This document shows, piece after piece, positions 54,118 through 64,000 of a stretch of 64,000 nt of DNA; position 1 is the first letter of the stretch, and every line of letters starts with the position of its first letter. Source of the stretch: Undaria pinnatifida (taxonomy: Eukaryota; Sar; Phaeophyceae; Laminariales; Alariaceae); contig JABAKD010000002.1 of NCBI GenBank assembly GCA_012845835.1, positions 20,164,129 to 20,228,128 on the forward strand. Direction: 5' to 3'. The notes beneath the pieces were generated by a model that saw only the letters and a program-made list of their open reading frames with translations, did no database searches and was not told the origin of the DNA. The position numbers and the translations under genes are program-made.

Positions 54118-54186
54118 CTCGTAGTCAAGGAAGCGGTGGTTCAAGGGGGTGGATGGCAGCGACGACAGCGGCAGGTCGCGGGAGGG

Positions 54187-55470
54187 GGGGGGGGGGGGGG
54201 GCGTACTCATTTGTTGCTTGCCTTAGTCATTTGACCATGGACCACGCATCCCTTTCGAGACGGAGCACCGTTCCTACTCCTAATAGAGACACCTCCAACA
54301 TTTGGGCGCGCATCACGATTCTTCTATATATTACATAGCAACTGTTTGATTATCCTATCCCCTTCCTGTTTCGCCGCCTGCGGCCACCATTTATCTCCTA
54401 GGATAGCGATCGTTTCCTCGCTAGTCTCTAGTCTATCAAACTCTTCCATGTCACATACGTTGAATTTCCTCATCTCTAACGCATCCCGTCTCTCCTTGTA
54501 TATTTCACATTCTCCTACTATGTGAGTCCTACTCTCTACTGTTGTGCCACACGGGCACATATTTGTGGCCACGTCCTCCTCCCGACTACTGGTATATCTC
54601 TTTCTTCTTTCCGGTAGGTCCAGGTCCCCAACACGAATATACACGAACTCGCAGTTTCAGCTTTTTCGCGTCCATTGGGCCGTGCAGATACGTTTGTATT
54701 CCAATATCTTCCCTCAACTCCCCTTATATATCTAAGTGCTTCTTCTCTTTCACCTTCTCCCTCAGCGCTAGCGCTTCCCTTTCTTCTATTCTTCCTTTTA
54801 CTTCTGTCTTGTACCCGCCAAACTTCTCTATAGACAGTACCTCTTCTTGGTCTCTCCCTAAGTCCTTCCATATTTTCTCGACTACGTTATCCCATCTTAT
54901 TTCAGCTCGCCCTTTTCTTATTTTCTCCCATACAGCCCTATCAACTATGGCTGGCAACCTCTTTCCTGGCACGTTCTTTACTTTATATTGCAAGTACAAC
55001 TAACTCGCGTCTCTATTTGTTTTAAGTGGGTACATTCCTAGTTCTGCTTTAATACTGTATTACTCGTCGTACTTGAGCACCCTAGTATATTTTTAGCTGT
55101 TGTCATCTGCACTGTTTCCAGTTGTTTTACGAACTCCGCGTTCCCTTCCCATACTTCTCCTGCATACTCTAACTTTGGTGCAATCACATTAATCAAAGAT
55201 ACATATGTTAGTCCTAGTGTCAAAGTGCCGGTCCGTTAGTATCGCATCCATCTTGCCGACTTGTGATTTACCCCTTTCTATTACTTTCGCTACATGTGCA
55301 TCCCAAGAGCAATCCTCTAACATCTCTACGCCAAGATACGTATACTGGTCTACGATCGGTAGTTAATCTTCTCCCCACTTCCATTTGAAATTTACCGGAT
55401 TCACCTTATCTTCGTTGCATACAACTACTGCGCATATTTTCACGTTTGCTGTCACTCTCCATTTCCTAGT
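54187..55470 (-). pseudogene. LINE relic 2, C-terminal region and 3' end
   Basis: Minus-strand pieces in order are VSLINVIAPKLEYAGEVWEG (55038-55223), NVPGKRLPAIVDRAVWEKI (54724-54999) and RVGDLDLPERRKRY (54324-54644). A putative zinc motif C-P-C-G-x8-H-x3-G-E-C follows, and ILGDKWWPQAAKQEGDR near the end. The extreme 3' end (54187-54330) has a second, inverted copy at 58185-58450. Frameshifts and stops separate the pieces. Confidence 0.8.
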
Positions 55471-55927
55471 CTACTCTAGTGTTTTCTTCTATCTGTTTCT
55501 GCAATCCTTCGGGCGTTTCTGATATCCCCACGAAATCATCCGCAAACATCAACCCCGACACCGGATCTTCCCCCATCGTGACTCCTTGCTTTGCTGCTTC
55601 GACTGCCAATGTCATGCCATTAATATATACCTTGAATAGGTTGGGTGATAGTGTACATCCCTGTTCAACTCCTTGTAAAATATCAACATATTTGGACATT
55701 TCCCCGTCCAGCATCACAGCACTTCTCGCACATTCCGTCATATTTTCATCATTCTCCACATCTTTTTTCTGATCCCAGTTTCCCACATACTTTTCCACAA
55801 CCCATTCCCCCATACTGTGTAATAGGCCCTCTGTACATCTAGGAAGAAACAGTACGCCCATATTGTGTAATAGGCCTTCTGTACATCTAGGAAGAAACAG
55901 TACGTCGTTAGCCCGGCGTCTTCCCAC
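55471..55927 (-). pseudogene. LINE relic 2, reverse transcriptase core
   Basis: On the minus strand: DILQGVEQGCTLSPNLFKVY followed by INGMTLAVEAA, and GLMFADDFVGISETPEGLQK. G-x-x-Q-G-C-x-L-S-P-x-L-F and F-A-D-D are the polymerase core motifs of non-LTR reverse transcriptases. A short direct duplication encodes LFLPRCTEGLLH twice (55795-55905). It lies in an intron of the nucleoside hydrolase gene, in the same orientation. Confidence 0.88.
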
Positions 55928-56644
55928 CTTGAAATATCGAGGGGGGAGGGGGATCTTCTGAAGTTGGTTTTGGTTTTGTACGCTTGGGTATAGCTCCCCC
56001 TGTTACGCCAGTGGTGGAGACGCTCGTCGTTTTTTTGTCAGTCAACCGAGTGACTTGCTCACGGTAGGACGACAGGGTGGCACCGACGACCGGTCTTTTT
56101 TTCTCTCATCCAGACACTGCATTTTGATCATTACCACTGGATAGGAATGGCCTTTGCCGCTCGTGCAAAGGCTCGGGACAGAGGCGTGCGATGGAGTGCA
56201 ACACAGCCCAAGGCGGCGGTCGGATCGTGACATTCCTCTTGCAGATACAGGGCTATAAATCTTTACGTAACTCTGGTCAATAAGCCAAGTAAGGTGGAGA
56301 GGAACTTCTATGACACACCCCAATGCCTTGCAGACGCAAGATATGGGACGGCCTGTAATAGGGTGGGATGTTCCACGTTTCAAAAAAAGGAGTTTTTCCT
56401 GAAAAATAGTATAGGGTCGCACTGACTGACCCGTCCCGACGAGCGACGCGATCGCCGTGCCGCCGCGGCCAACGAGAGAAATGAGATCGAGCCCCGACGG
56501 AAGTAAGGTACGCGATGCGGTAGCTCGGTGTTCGGTCAACTCCCGCCGCGCAAGGGTCAATCGGAAAGGAACAGTACGAAATATTACCCAAGAAGTTTAT
56601 ACTGCCCTTGAAGCCGTCTCGCCGTCTCGCCGTCTCGTACTCAC

Positions 56645-56695
56645 CAGATGGTTGCCACGAGGGACGAAGCCACGCTATCGCGCTGCCGGCCTAGC
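56645..56695 (-). CDS. Nucleoside hydrolase, small exon (51 bp)
   Basis: Bounded on the minus strand by GGACAG|G and CATCTG|GTGAGT, it encodes LGRQRDSVASSLVATIW. It enters in phase 2 (completing the Arg of the previous exon) and leaves in phase 2. Ser-Val-Ala-Ser-x-Leu-Val followed by Trp fits the helix before the Y-x-M-W-D block of the family. Confidence 0.65.
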
Positions 56696-56836
56696 CTGTC
56701 CGACCCGAAAGAAACGCGTCGGACACGGGGAAGGAAGTTTGTGAAGGAAGAGTAGGAAGGAAGAAAGGAACCCTATCTTACGAAAAAACGAGGGGTGCGA
56801 TGTCGAAAGGCTGTAGTTTCACAAGGTACGTGTTAC

Positions 56837-56919
56837 CTCAGAATAATATCTTTCGTGATAGGAGCGTCGTTGGTGGCATCCAGGGGCGTCAGCACCAGCT
56901 TTAGATCCGAGTCCCACAC
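56837..56919 (-). CDS. Nucleoside hydrolase, exon with PLDATN motif
   Basis: Bounded on the minus strand by CTTCTAG|GTG and CTGAG|GTAACA, it encodes VWDSDLKLVLTPLDATNDAP and ITKDIILR. PLDATN is the conserved loop of inosine/uridine nucleoside hydrolases. It joins the preceding exon in phase 0 to give AAKRVWDSDLKL. Confidence 0.85.
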
Positions 56920-57074
56920 CTAGAAGGTACGGGAATTGTTGCACGCAAAAATAACAATGTTGGCATGTTTACGCCCATCACAAGGGCGTGTCAGGCCGGG
57001 TGGCTTTTATTCCTTTCGTTCATTTCCGTGCCAGCTTTGCTATCTAATTGCGTTTTGACAGCGAGGTTGATCGT

Positions 57075-57150
57075 GAGGACAGCAGCAGCAACGCACGGCA
57101 GCAGCAGCGGCGGCGGCGGCGGCGGCGGCGGCAGCAGCAGCAGCGTATAG
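57075..57150. repeat. (CAG)n/(CGG)n microsatellite, intronic
   Basis: AGCAGCAGC flanks an uninterrupted (GGC)8-9 run. It lies in an intron of the nucleoside hydrolase gene. Confidence 0.9.
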
Positions 57151-57908
57151 CAGCAAAACCGTTGAGTCTGCGTGTGATGTATCTCGCTGCCTCGAGTACC
57201 CCTTGGAGGTCACGATGCTGCATTCCAACGGTCGTGCGACGTCCCTGAGCGCCGCACGGGGAACTGCTTGAGCAAAAAGTAGCGTAAGCCATCAGCCACC
57301 GCCCGGCTGGGCGACGGGCACGGCGCAAAAGGGCGCAAACGCCAGCGGATCGGGGACAGATATTTCACCAAGACCAGCCCAACCTAACACGCAGGCTTCT
57401 CGCTCCCGATCCCGCGCTGTCGCAATGGAAAGCAGCAGTCGGTGCTAGTTACGTGCTTGTACCGTGTGAGGGAATTGAAAAGCGTCATCAGAGAAACTTA
57501 ACCGCTTCAGCCGTTGTTTATAGAAAAAAATCGGAATTCGGATGGCCTGAGTCCGGACCAGACAACTCGTCGTCCCTCTTCTGGTGAGAAGGTGTCGGCG
57601 CGAAAAAAAAAATAATTCTGCCAGTTGTGATGTGTACAACAAGAGTAGCTTCTGAAGCACAACCTGTGTACCTCCAGCCGGGAAGTTTTTTGGTCTGCGT
57701 TCCGTCACCGGAGCGGTGGTCGTGATTTTTCGTTGTCCTCGTTTGCGAGCCTGTACCAGGTCGATATGGCTCTGCCTGCCGAATCGACCCGTGAAGCTTG
57801 TCGACCTTGCGATCAAGCTTGTGACCCGGAACAACGCGAGGTACCAGACACGAAACAGAACAAGATAAATAGTATATCTGGAAAACCAAATAACACTCGA
57901 TTGCTCAC

Positions 57909-58003
57909 GCGCTTAGCCGCCGACGGGTCCCAAAAAAAGTTCCACTCGGCGTTTCCGTCAAAGTCTTCTTCGGACACGTTCCCCGGCACGTCGATGGCCC
58001 CGC
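57909..58003 (-). CDS. Nucleoside hydrolase, exon with DVPGNV and AEWNFFWDP
   Basis: Bounded on the minus strand by CACGCAG|GC and AAGCGC|GTGAGC, it encodes GAIDVPGNVSEEDFDGNAEW followed by NFFWDPSAAKR. In the family the G-N-V and A-E-x-N-F-x-x-D-P-x-A-A segments line the substrate pocket and are close to invariant. It joins exon 58987-59127 in phase 1 (ATGG|GC gives MGGA). Confidence 0.9.
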
Positions 58004-58184
58004 CTGCGTGCGCATGTGTTTCATGCAAGACGGAGGAAGCGCAAATGAGCGCATTCAACACAATCTGGCTTCGAGGGTGAAGAGTAAGACATGACTGCAG
58101 GGCGTCAACACATTAGAAATGAAAGAGTGGAGGCGGAAGTTCGTGGGCAGGGTGGAGCACGAACGGTGATATATCCCTGCTCTC

Positions 58185-58450
58185 TCTCCCGATGGAAGAG
58201 TTTGGTAGACTAGAGAGTAGCGAGAAAACGATCGCTATCCTAGGAGATAGACGATGGCCGCAGACGACGAAACAGGAAGGGGATAGGATAAGCAAGCGGT
58301 TTCTATGTAGTATATAGAAGAAGCGTAATGAGCGCCCAAATGTTGGAGGTGTCTCTATTAGGAGTAGGAACGGTCCTCCGTCTCGAAAGGGATGCGTGGT
58401 CAATGGTCAAATGATTAAGGCAAGCAACAAATGAGTACGCACCCCTCCCC
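58185..58450 (+). mobile_element. LINE relic 2, second 3'-end fragment (plus strand)
   Basis: Plus-strand frame: MEEFGRLESSEKTIAILGDR, then FLCSI, a stop, and RNERPNVGGVSI. It is the inverted counterpart of 54187-54430. It sits in the intron between the 58987-59127 and 57909-58003 exons and is antisense to the gene. Confidence 0.85.
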
Positions 58451-58986
58451 CTCCCTCCCGATGCGCATTCAACCACCAAAAAAATGCAATATTCGCCAAC
58501 AGTGTGATCGGTCGGTTGCACCCCACCCCATCTTGCCCACAAGAAAAGCCGCGCCATCGTTCCCTTCGGCACGGGAAGCCGACATTCAAGCGGCGGACTC
58601 GCTAATCTTGTGCACACGGCTGCTTAGTTGTGTTTTCACAACAGCTGTACCAACTTAACAGCTTCAGATATTGTAGACATTGCGCATGTAGAAGAGCGAA
58701 GCGACGGTGGGATCCGTTCCGGACGCACCAGATCGGAGGGTCAGCAGTGTGCCAGCGGTAGCAGGTGTTCGAGCAACAACGCCCCCAAAAAATCTATCAT
58801 GTTCCATAGTTTTTGGTCCGCCAGGGTAACCTCGCCTGGGTTGGCCACCCACGGAAATAGACCGCCACCACCGAACAAATATTTCCCTATCACGGCGAGC
58901 AGTTCCTCCTGGAACAAAAAGAAATACTCGCCCTCCAGGTTTGGTTCTCATCCGCCAAAAAACACTGGGATGGGGGAGAAACTCAC

Positions 58987-59127
58987 CCATGATGAGCACC
59001 TTCTCGATCTTGGCAGGCGCTTCGGGGAAATTGTCCAAAACCCAGGCGAGGGCGGTGAGAGGCCCCGTGGCGACAACTGTGACAGGTGAGTCGGCGGCCA
59101 GCAGCGTGTGTGCCAGCAGAAGCTGGC
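58987..59127 (-). CDS. Nucleoside hydrolase, exon with ATGPLT motif
   Basis: Bounded on the minus strand by CACCTAG|GC and ATCATGG|GTGAGT, it encodes QLLLAHTLLAADSPVTVVAT followed by GPLTALAWVLDNFPEAPAKI and EKVLIMG. V-T-V-V-A-T-G-P-L-T and I-M-G-G are hallmark motifs of inosine/uridine-preferring nucleoside hydrolases, which hydrolyse the N-glycosidic bond of ribonucleosides. The frame open beyond the donor is intron read-through. Confidence 0.9.
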
Positions 59128-59814
59128 CTAGGTGTTCCGTTTTTACCGTGAAGAACAAGGCGGTAGCAGCATACGACAGCAGAAGCAGCAGCAGCACAAC
59201 AACAGCAGCAGCAACAACAGCAAAACCAATCAACGAGAAAAAACTATTGTTCAGGCCGTTCTGGTTTCCCCGAAAAAGCTCAGATCGGCGGTCTGGGTAG
59301 GGATACCGTAAGGAGTGATGTCGAAATGCCGAAAATGCTGGCTGCCACAGGATGCACGGATCAAACTCAACGCCCCGACGCTTCTTGCTCTCGGAACTTT
59401 GGTGCGCAGATTGAAGGAATCCTTCATCGCACGATCTGGAACTAAGGACGTGTTGGTGCTCTCTCTGCTCCGTGACGTTGTTACGGGTTTCGGATGCATT
59501 AAATGGGCGAAATTAGCGTTGGCAGCAGCGGGGCGGTAGGGTGGGGGCGGGACAAAGCGATCGCCGCGGCTCGAGGTACCGGCCCCCGTGAGTATGAACA
59601 AAGCAAAGGAGGTCGAACTCCTACGAGAGCAGTACTTGTGAATGAAGGTACGAGACATAGGACTACTGCAGTCCGTGCTGTCACACTAGCTTCGTCGTTG
59701 GCCTCGCCACGATACACGTCCTCGGCGAAAACCACCTTCCACGACGAGCCACGAAAGATGGGCCACGCGCCCGCGTCCCACTCGTGGACGTCTGCCTGTC
59801 TGTCTACCTGCCCA

Positions 59815-59885
59815 TTTGTTGGTCCGTCCGTCCGTCCGTCCGTGCGTCTGTCTGTGTGTGTCTGTCTGTCTGTCTGCCTGCGCAC
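59815..59885. repeat. (GTCC)n/(GTCT)n microsatellite
   Basis: Runs of CCGTCCGTCCGTCCGT and TCTGTCTGTCTGTCTG occur in an intron of the nucleoside hydrolase gene. Confidence 0.9.
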
Positions 59886-60334
59886 GCATAACGGCGCGAC
59901 GCCCACCTGTCACACTCTCGTTCGACCCGTTTCCTGTCCCTTCCTCAAACTGTCTGGCGTCTTCTGCGGTCTCGAAGTCGTTCAGCTGTGGGATAAAATC
60001 AACTGGACAGGGTAAAAGTCGCCATGCTGTGGTTTGTCCACCGGATGTCGAACCAAGAACGGCAACACCACCAGAAAACGAGGAGCAGGATGGATGGCGG
60101 GAGGAAAGGAGGGAGTGAGTTATTTTTTAATGTTTGTTGCCAAGCGGCGGCATGAAGCCAAGAGGCGTTGACACGATTGTTTCTTCGCTCTGTTAATGTG
60201 TCCATCTTCACAGTAGGTGCGCTTCCTTCAAGGCACGGACTCGTTCACGCTGTGTGAGCAGTGCAGCAATTAGGAGCAGGCGGTCACTCATGCGAGGGGG
60301 TAGAGGGCGAGGATGGTGTACTCATTATCATGCA

Positions 60335-60720
60335 TGGTCGTAGACCCTCGCACCCCTAAAAGGCCGGGAGGGAGCACGCGTCGGGTTTTTACCGACCAGG
60401 CAGTTATTGCATGCACCAAGCGCGAAGCGCCATGAGGTGTTCGGAAAGTCGCATGAAGGGCGAGCTGCATCCTACGAAGAACCGATTATGATACGGACTT
60501 CGGTACCTTGCGCGTACTTTCTTCCACATGCACGGCAGCTCCGAATAGCTTGATTTGTTGTCCGGTGTGGCCACTTCGAGAGGCCGAAAAGGGTATACTT
60601 CGTACTACGTAACTGCCTCTTGGGTGCCTAGCCATAAACACACGACCACCTCCCTTCCGTGGAATAAAGGTTCTCCACCCCGCACAATATGATCTAACTC
60701 GACCACCGTCGACGTTCACC
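60335..60720 (-). repeat. 0.38-kb dispersed unit with coding-like block, copy 2
   Basis: This is the inverted partner of 53503-53880. Its minus-strand frame carries EVATPDNKSSYSELP and HLMALRAWC. It is intronic between the two upstream nucleoside hydrolase exons. Confidence 0.7.
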
Positions 60721-60915
60721 GCCAAAAAAGAGAGGAAGGGGGGAGGGAAGGAAAACCACATACATGTTGCGCATGCTTCGCCGATCAGCGCAACGAAGAA
60801 CGAACCCCTCAACGAAACAGCGAACGACACCATCAGGCACGGAGTTCAAAACCAAAGGTTCCACTGCCGCCAACGCAACCCCCTTCCCCCCCTCTTCTCT
60901 CTGCCCGCCACGTAC

Positions 60916-61079
60916 CGTCTGGAAAGGCATGTACCCCCTCAAGGGTTACTTCCTCCACCGGGGTATATGCTCCGTCAGCATCCTTTTCGGAGAGCAAACG
61001 AAGGATCTTGCGAGTGGTGCGAGTCCCCACCCCCCGCCACGAATTCGCGGGCGTAACTGATACCCCCAGCAAGTTGAAT
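60916..61079 (-). CDS. Nucleoside hydrolase, N-proximal exon
   Basis: Bounded on the minus strand by ATGCAG|A and CAGACG|GTACGT, it encodes FNLLGVSVTPANSWRGVGTR, TTRKILRLLSEKDADGAY and a GVHAFPD end. The G-V-S-V-T-x-x-N block followed by a T-R-K-I-L helix matches the segment after the first beta strand of nucleoside hydrolases. It ends in phase 1, compatible with the 58987-59127 exon or with one intervening exon of 3n length; about 30 residues seem to be missing between them. The exon with the Asp-rich metal site (D-x-D-x-G-x-D-D type) was not found upstream. Confidence 0.75.
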
Positions 61080-61439
61080 CTGCATGGGGAATCAGTGGGA
61101 GACACGAGAACGATGGGGATAAACGTATTAGTTCACGTATTGAAAGCGAATGCCTACGATAACGTGCACGGCAGGTGGAGAACAGAAGGAAACCGCCACA
61201 TTTGTTCCCGGACTGCCAGCACGATGAAGATAAGCTCATTTAAGAGGTTTCTGGTCTATTACATGCGTGAATATACCCATCGTTTATGTAGGGGGTCTCA
61301 GGGTCACAGTTTTTTATTTCCAATAATGACGAAACATTCCCCCGCGAGGTAGAGGAAAATGAGTAAGTTCGGCCAAAAAATGGCCAAAAATAACTCGAAA
61401 AAAGGCCCAAGCTAGGTCAAAAATAGACGACGACAGTGC

Positions 61440-61700
61440 TGTTTTGAAGCGATTTTTACCCCTGAACCACCAAGTGTCACCCATGATCATTGGTGGGTGT
61501 GCTGGTGCCCTGTTATCGAAAGTCAAGACGGGATGTCGTGTAGTGGGCGTGCTGGCACGCTGTGAAATCAAAAATAATTCTGAATGCAGTGTTATGGTCT
61601 GTTTTGAACGTGCGCGTGCCAATGACGGCGGGATCGATTGTGTAAACAGTGTCACTGTGGCCAATCAATCGCAACAAAGCACGCCACGAAAACGCTGAAG
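61440..61700 (+). other. No gene recognised
   Basis: An open frame of 84 residues (61444-61698) has no recognisable motif. Confidence 0.3.
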
Positions 61701-61814
61701 CTCACAACGGCACAAAAAACAAAAGAGCGGCGACGCCTATTTCCGAACCCCCCCAAAACTGGCAAGGCCCACGTCGCCCCCTCGCATTGCTTAACGTTAC
61801 GCCGTTGCCCACAT

Positions 61815-62075
61815 TGAGGAAGGTCTGGTCTCCCCCTCGCACACCAATCACAAAGAAAAGCCGTCGGGCACCTCCTGAAGGTCAAGTCACCCCGCGCATT
61901 GCAAAAATCCATGCCGTCGCTATCTATGCGAAATGCCAGGTCACCCCCGCGCATTGCACGAAGTTGTCGCCCACGTTGCGAAACGTCAGGTCACCCTCTC
62001 GCATTCCACAAAGTCACGTCGTCGTCCTCTTTGCAAAACCGCAGGGCGTTTCCTCACGTTGCGCAATGTCGGGCG
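61815..62075 (+). repeat. Degenerate tandem repeat, period about 55-57 bp
   Basis: At least four units (near 61822, 61879, 61936 and 61990) share AGGTCACCCC-CGCATTGCA and a C(A/G)TCG(T/C)C word. A fifth is recognisable at about 62043. Confidence 0.7.
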
Positions 62076-62324
62076 AAATTGAAGCCTCCCCGGCAAAACA
62101 AAAACGAGCCGGAGACCTTGCTATTTCCACTCTAAAGAGGGAGGGTATCATCCACTCGTGATGTGTGTGTTTCACGTTCATATTGAACCGTTCATTCTAC
62201 CTATCAGGGCTATACTTGGGGTGTGCGGCGGTGCGCTAGTTCACCTTTTTTGCGAGAATTTCGCTAGGCGCACCATGTGCCGGAGTCAATGCGGGGCCTG
62301 CCGCATCCCCATTTTTTGTGCCGC

Positions 62325-62520
62325 GCTTGTTTTCGCCGCAGGCGAAAAAAATGTGCGGCCCCCCTTTCGACGTAGGCGAAAACAAAATTGGGTCCGTTTT
62401 CGCCGTATCATAGGCGTTTTGTTGTTCCCGGTCATTTCGCCGGAGATGAAACAAAAAAAAAATGGGTCCTTTTCGCCGTAAATGAAGTCTTTTTCGAGTC
62501 CGCTTCGCCAACAGCGAAAT
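62325..62520. repeat. Clustered TTTTCGCCG words
   Basis: TTTTCGCC or its complement GGCGAAAA occurs about six times in both orientations, separated by ATGCGG/AAATTGGGTCC. Local hairpins are possible. Confidence 0.6.
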
Positions 62521-62528
62521 TTTGTTGA

Positions 62529-62950
62529 GGTTTTCCGACGCAGGCGCTTTTTAAAAGTTGAATTGCAGAATGTAAGGTCCTCTTCGCAGGTGTAATTTTA
62601 AAGGCCCTTTATACATGCTCCACACTCGACACGCCGACTCGAGACTAAAAACATTTCATCATGCACTCAGGTAGAGCACAGGCTCAAACTTTTGGTATTA
62701 TAGGCATGTTCTACGGGGGTATAACGAATTGGTGCTGCTGCTGCTTTGGAACATCGCATACAGCCTGCCAGTCTTGCGCTGTTTTCCGACGCAGGCGCTT
62801 TTTTTAATTTTGAAGTGCATAATGTAACGTCTTTGTCAAAGGTGTAATTATTAAGGCCCTTAGCTTCCCATTTATATGCTCGACACTGGACACGCCGACT
62901 CGAGACTCGAAACAGTCATAATGCACTCAGATAGAGCGCACGCTCAAGCT
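62529..62950 (+). repeat. Tandem duplication, period about 253 bp
   Basis: Units at 62529 and 62782 share TTTTCCGACGCAGGCGCTTT, GGTGTAATT-T-AAGGCCCTT, CACGCCGACTCGAGACT and ATGCACTCAG(G/A)TAGAGC, with moderate divergence. Confidence 0.85.
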
Positions 62951-63102
62951 TAGGGTATGTGCTCAAGGCCAATAAAGTTAAAAAGGATTGCCACGCGCGA
63001 CACACTGCACGGATCGCCCCCAAACCTCCGGCAACGTGACCCCAAGGACCGAATTGTGCCCACCCCCTCTGACGTTTCGGATCAAGGTGCGAGCACGAAG
63101 AG

Positions 63103-63504
63103 ATGTGTCCGAACAAAGAGGCAAAAAGGGCAATTTCGTCCGACGACTTAGCCGCAAGATTAACGCCTTGCATCTTGCACAGCAGAGATCCGCATCAGCA
63201 GCTCAAGGCGCTCCACCGAAAGCTCGTCTGGGGGCTCAGAACGGATTTTGTTTCGGGAGGAGAGCCCGCGCTCGCACTCCATAACCGACAGCGGCTACAA
63301 TATGTAAACCTCGACGAGCTTGTCGTACAGGTGTGGCAAGTTACCCCCTCTGAGCGACTCTGTAACCTTGCTCCAGAATTTCGCAAACAGCTTGACAAAG
63401 GCCTAGCCCCGTTCCTTGCGCAATCTCTCCCCCTTCCTCAACACGCGAAACAGGAGCTCGAATACACGTGCACATCACATCACCACACAACACAACACGC
63501 CTAG
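63103..63504 (+). CDS. Unknown protein fragment, possibly upstream part of the hAT relic
   Basis: This 133-residue frame has a protein-like stretch: LKALHRKLVWGLRTDFVSGG, LDELVVQVWQVTPSERLCNL and APEFRKQLDKGLAPF. I do not recognise a family. It lies 100 bp upstream of the hAT transposase C-terminus in the same orientation and could belong to it or to a flanking gene. Confidence 0.3.
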   Translation: MCPNKEAKRAISSDDLAARLTPCILHSRDPHQQLKALHRKLVWGLRTDFVSGGEPALALHNRQRLQYVNLDELVVQVWQVTPSERLCNLAPEFRKQLDKGLAPFLAQSLPLPQHAKQELEYTCTSHHHTTQHA

Positions 63505-63569
63505 CATGCCCACCACCCTGCGCTGCAGCCCTAATTGTGCTTCGTCTACCGGCAGCCAGCAAGAAGCGA

Positions 63570-64000
63570 GCGCTTCCATGGATGTCGATATGTGGACTAC
63601 ACGGTTGGGGACCTGCTCTCGTTTTAGGACGACGACGGGCAGCCGATTTACCCGAACTTGGCGCGCGTGGCTCGAGTACTGTTCTTTGTGCCGGCGTCTT
63701 CTGCCGTCCTCGAGAGGGACTGCAGCACGGCTAGGCGTCTTAAACCGAAGTCCCGGTGCAGCCATACCGCGGCCTACGCGCAGATGGCGATGCTCCTGAA
63801 CGGAAACCAAGATCACAGTCCGATGAAAGTGCCGGCCCTGTCACCTGACCAGGCGCTGCAGGCGGTACCTCGCAAGCTTTCGAGCCCTAAGGCAGAGGTG
63901 GCTGTCCTTTCTGCGGGCGAAGCGGGGTCTGTGGGCGAAGCGGGCGTGGACGCCGCCTTCAACGAGTACGCAGGGGAGGCGGGGTCTGCGGGAGAAAAGG
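63570..64000 (+). pseudogene. hAT-family transposase, C-terminal dimerisation domain (partial)
   Basis: Frame MDVDMW (63579-63596) shifts by one base into YTVGDLLSF, a TAG stop at 63625 (probably from TGG), then DDDGQPIYPNLARVARVLFF followed by VPASSAVLERDCSTARRL and AYAQMAMLLNGN (to about 63807). L-A-R-V-A-R-x-x-F-x-x-P-A-S-S-A-x-x-E-R-x-x-S is the hallmark of the hAT C-terminal dimerisation domain. The frame stays open to the window end with an AGEAGS(V/A)GE repeat. A frameshift plus a stop imply inactivity. Confidence 0.85.

Noticed and set aside
56042..56560. 172-residue minus-strand frame
   Set aside because: No family motif, and it lies between supported exons of the nucleoside hydrolase, so it is read as intronic.
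59499..59906. Minus-strand frame with WDAGAWPIFRGSSWKVVFAE considered as a nucleoside hydrolase exon
   Set aside because: It does not resemble the expected segment between the N-proximal and ATGPLT exons, and no convincing splice pair was found; left unassigned.

Overview
The window looks like nuclear DNA of a brown alga (Phaeophyceae). The evidence is a spliced gene with tandem EsV-1-7 cysteine/histidine repeats, a domain family best known from Ectocarpus and its relatives. GT-AG introns, long repeat-filled non-coding stretches, several LTR, LINE and SINE families and DNA-transposon relics point to a eukaryote. I see no bacterial operon, rRNA gene or convincing functional tRNA gene. I cannot name the species.

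Layout. 1-13 kb is a graveyard of repeats: a dispersed repeat split by a solo LTR (600-867), miniature LTR retrotransposons (TRIMs; the best is 9138-10317), an inverted LTR pair (6077-6300), a TA-flanked MITE (10344-10568), tandem arrays and poly-C tracts. A first EsV-1-7 exon lies at 13094-13315. About 13.6 kb of repeats follow (SINEs, a Harbinger-like element at 20475-21286), and then exons at 26963-27184, 27723-27966 and 28324-31634. Splice phases and repeat register fit one gene of about 1332 residues: six EsV-1-7 repeats, then a long low-complexity tail with twelve R-R-x-S/T sites.

31.6-36.1 kb is gene-poor with one LTR. 36190-46051 is a decayed 9.9-kb Ty3-type element with a 4-bp target duplication (CAGG). 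It retains Gag with a Gly/Arg-rich tail, a NADAR (YbiA-like) domain, a possible retropepsin relic, an integrase whose catalytic Glu has become Lys, and a chromodomain. I find no reverse transcriptase. 46-53.5 kb holds another TRIM (47293-48248), a second copy of the repeat that opens the window, and a LINE relic split by a SINE (50550-51880).

53.9-61.1 kb, minus strand, is an inosine/uridine-type nucleoside hydrolase gene. Six exons can be joined by phase, with one internal gap, and its introns carry LINE fragments in both orientations. The right edge (61.8-64 kb) has tandem repeats and the broken C-terminus of a hAT transposase that runs off the window.

The LTR elements share one 3' internal module across at least four LTR subfamilies, and three independent insertions show 4-bp target duplications, so they appear to be one mobilised lineage. 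The two host genes supported here are the EsV-1-7 protein and the nucleoside hydrolase.
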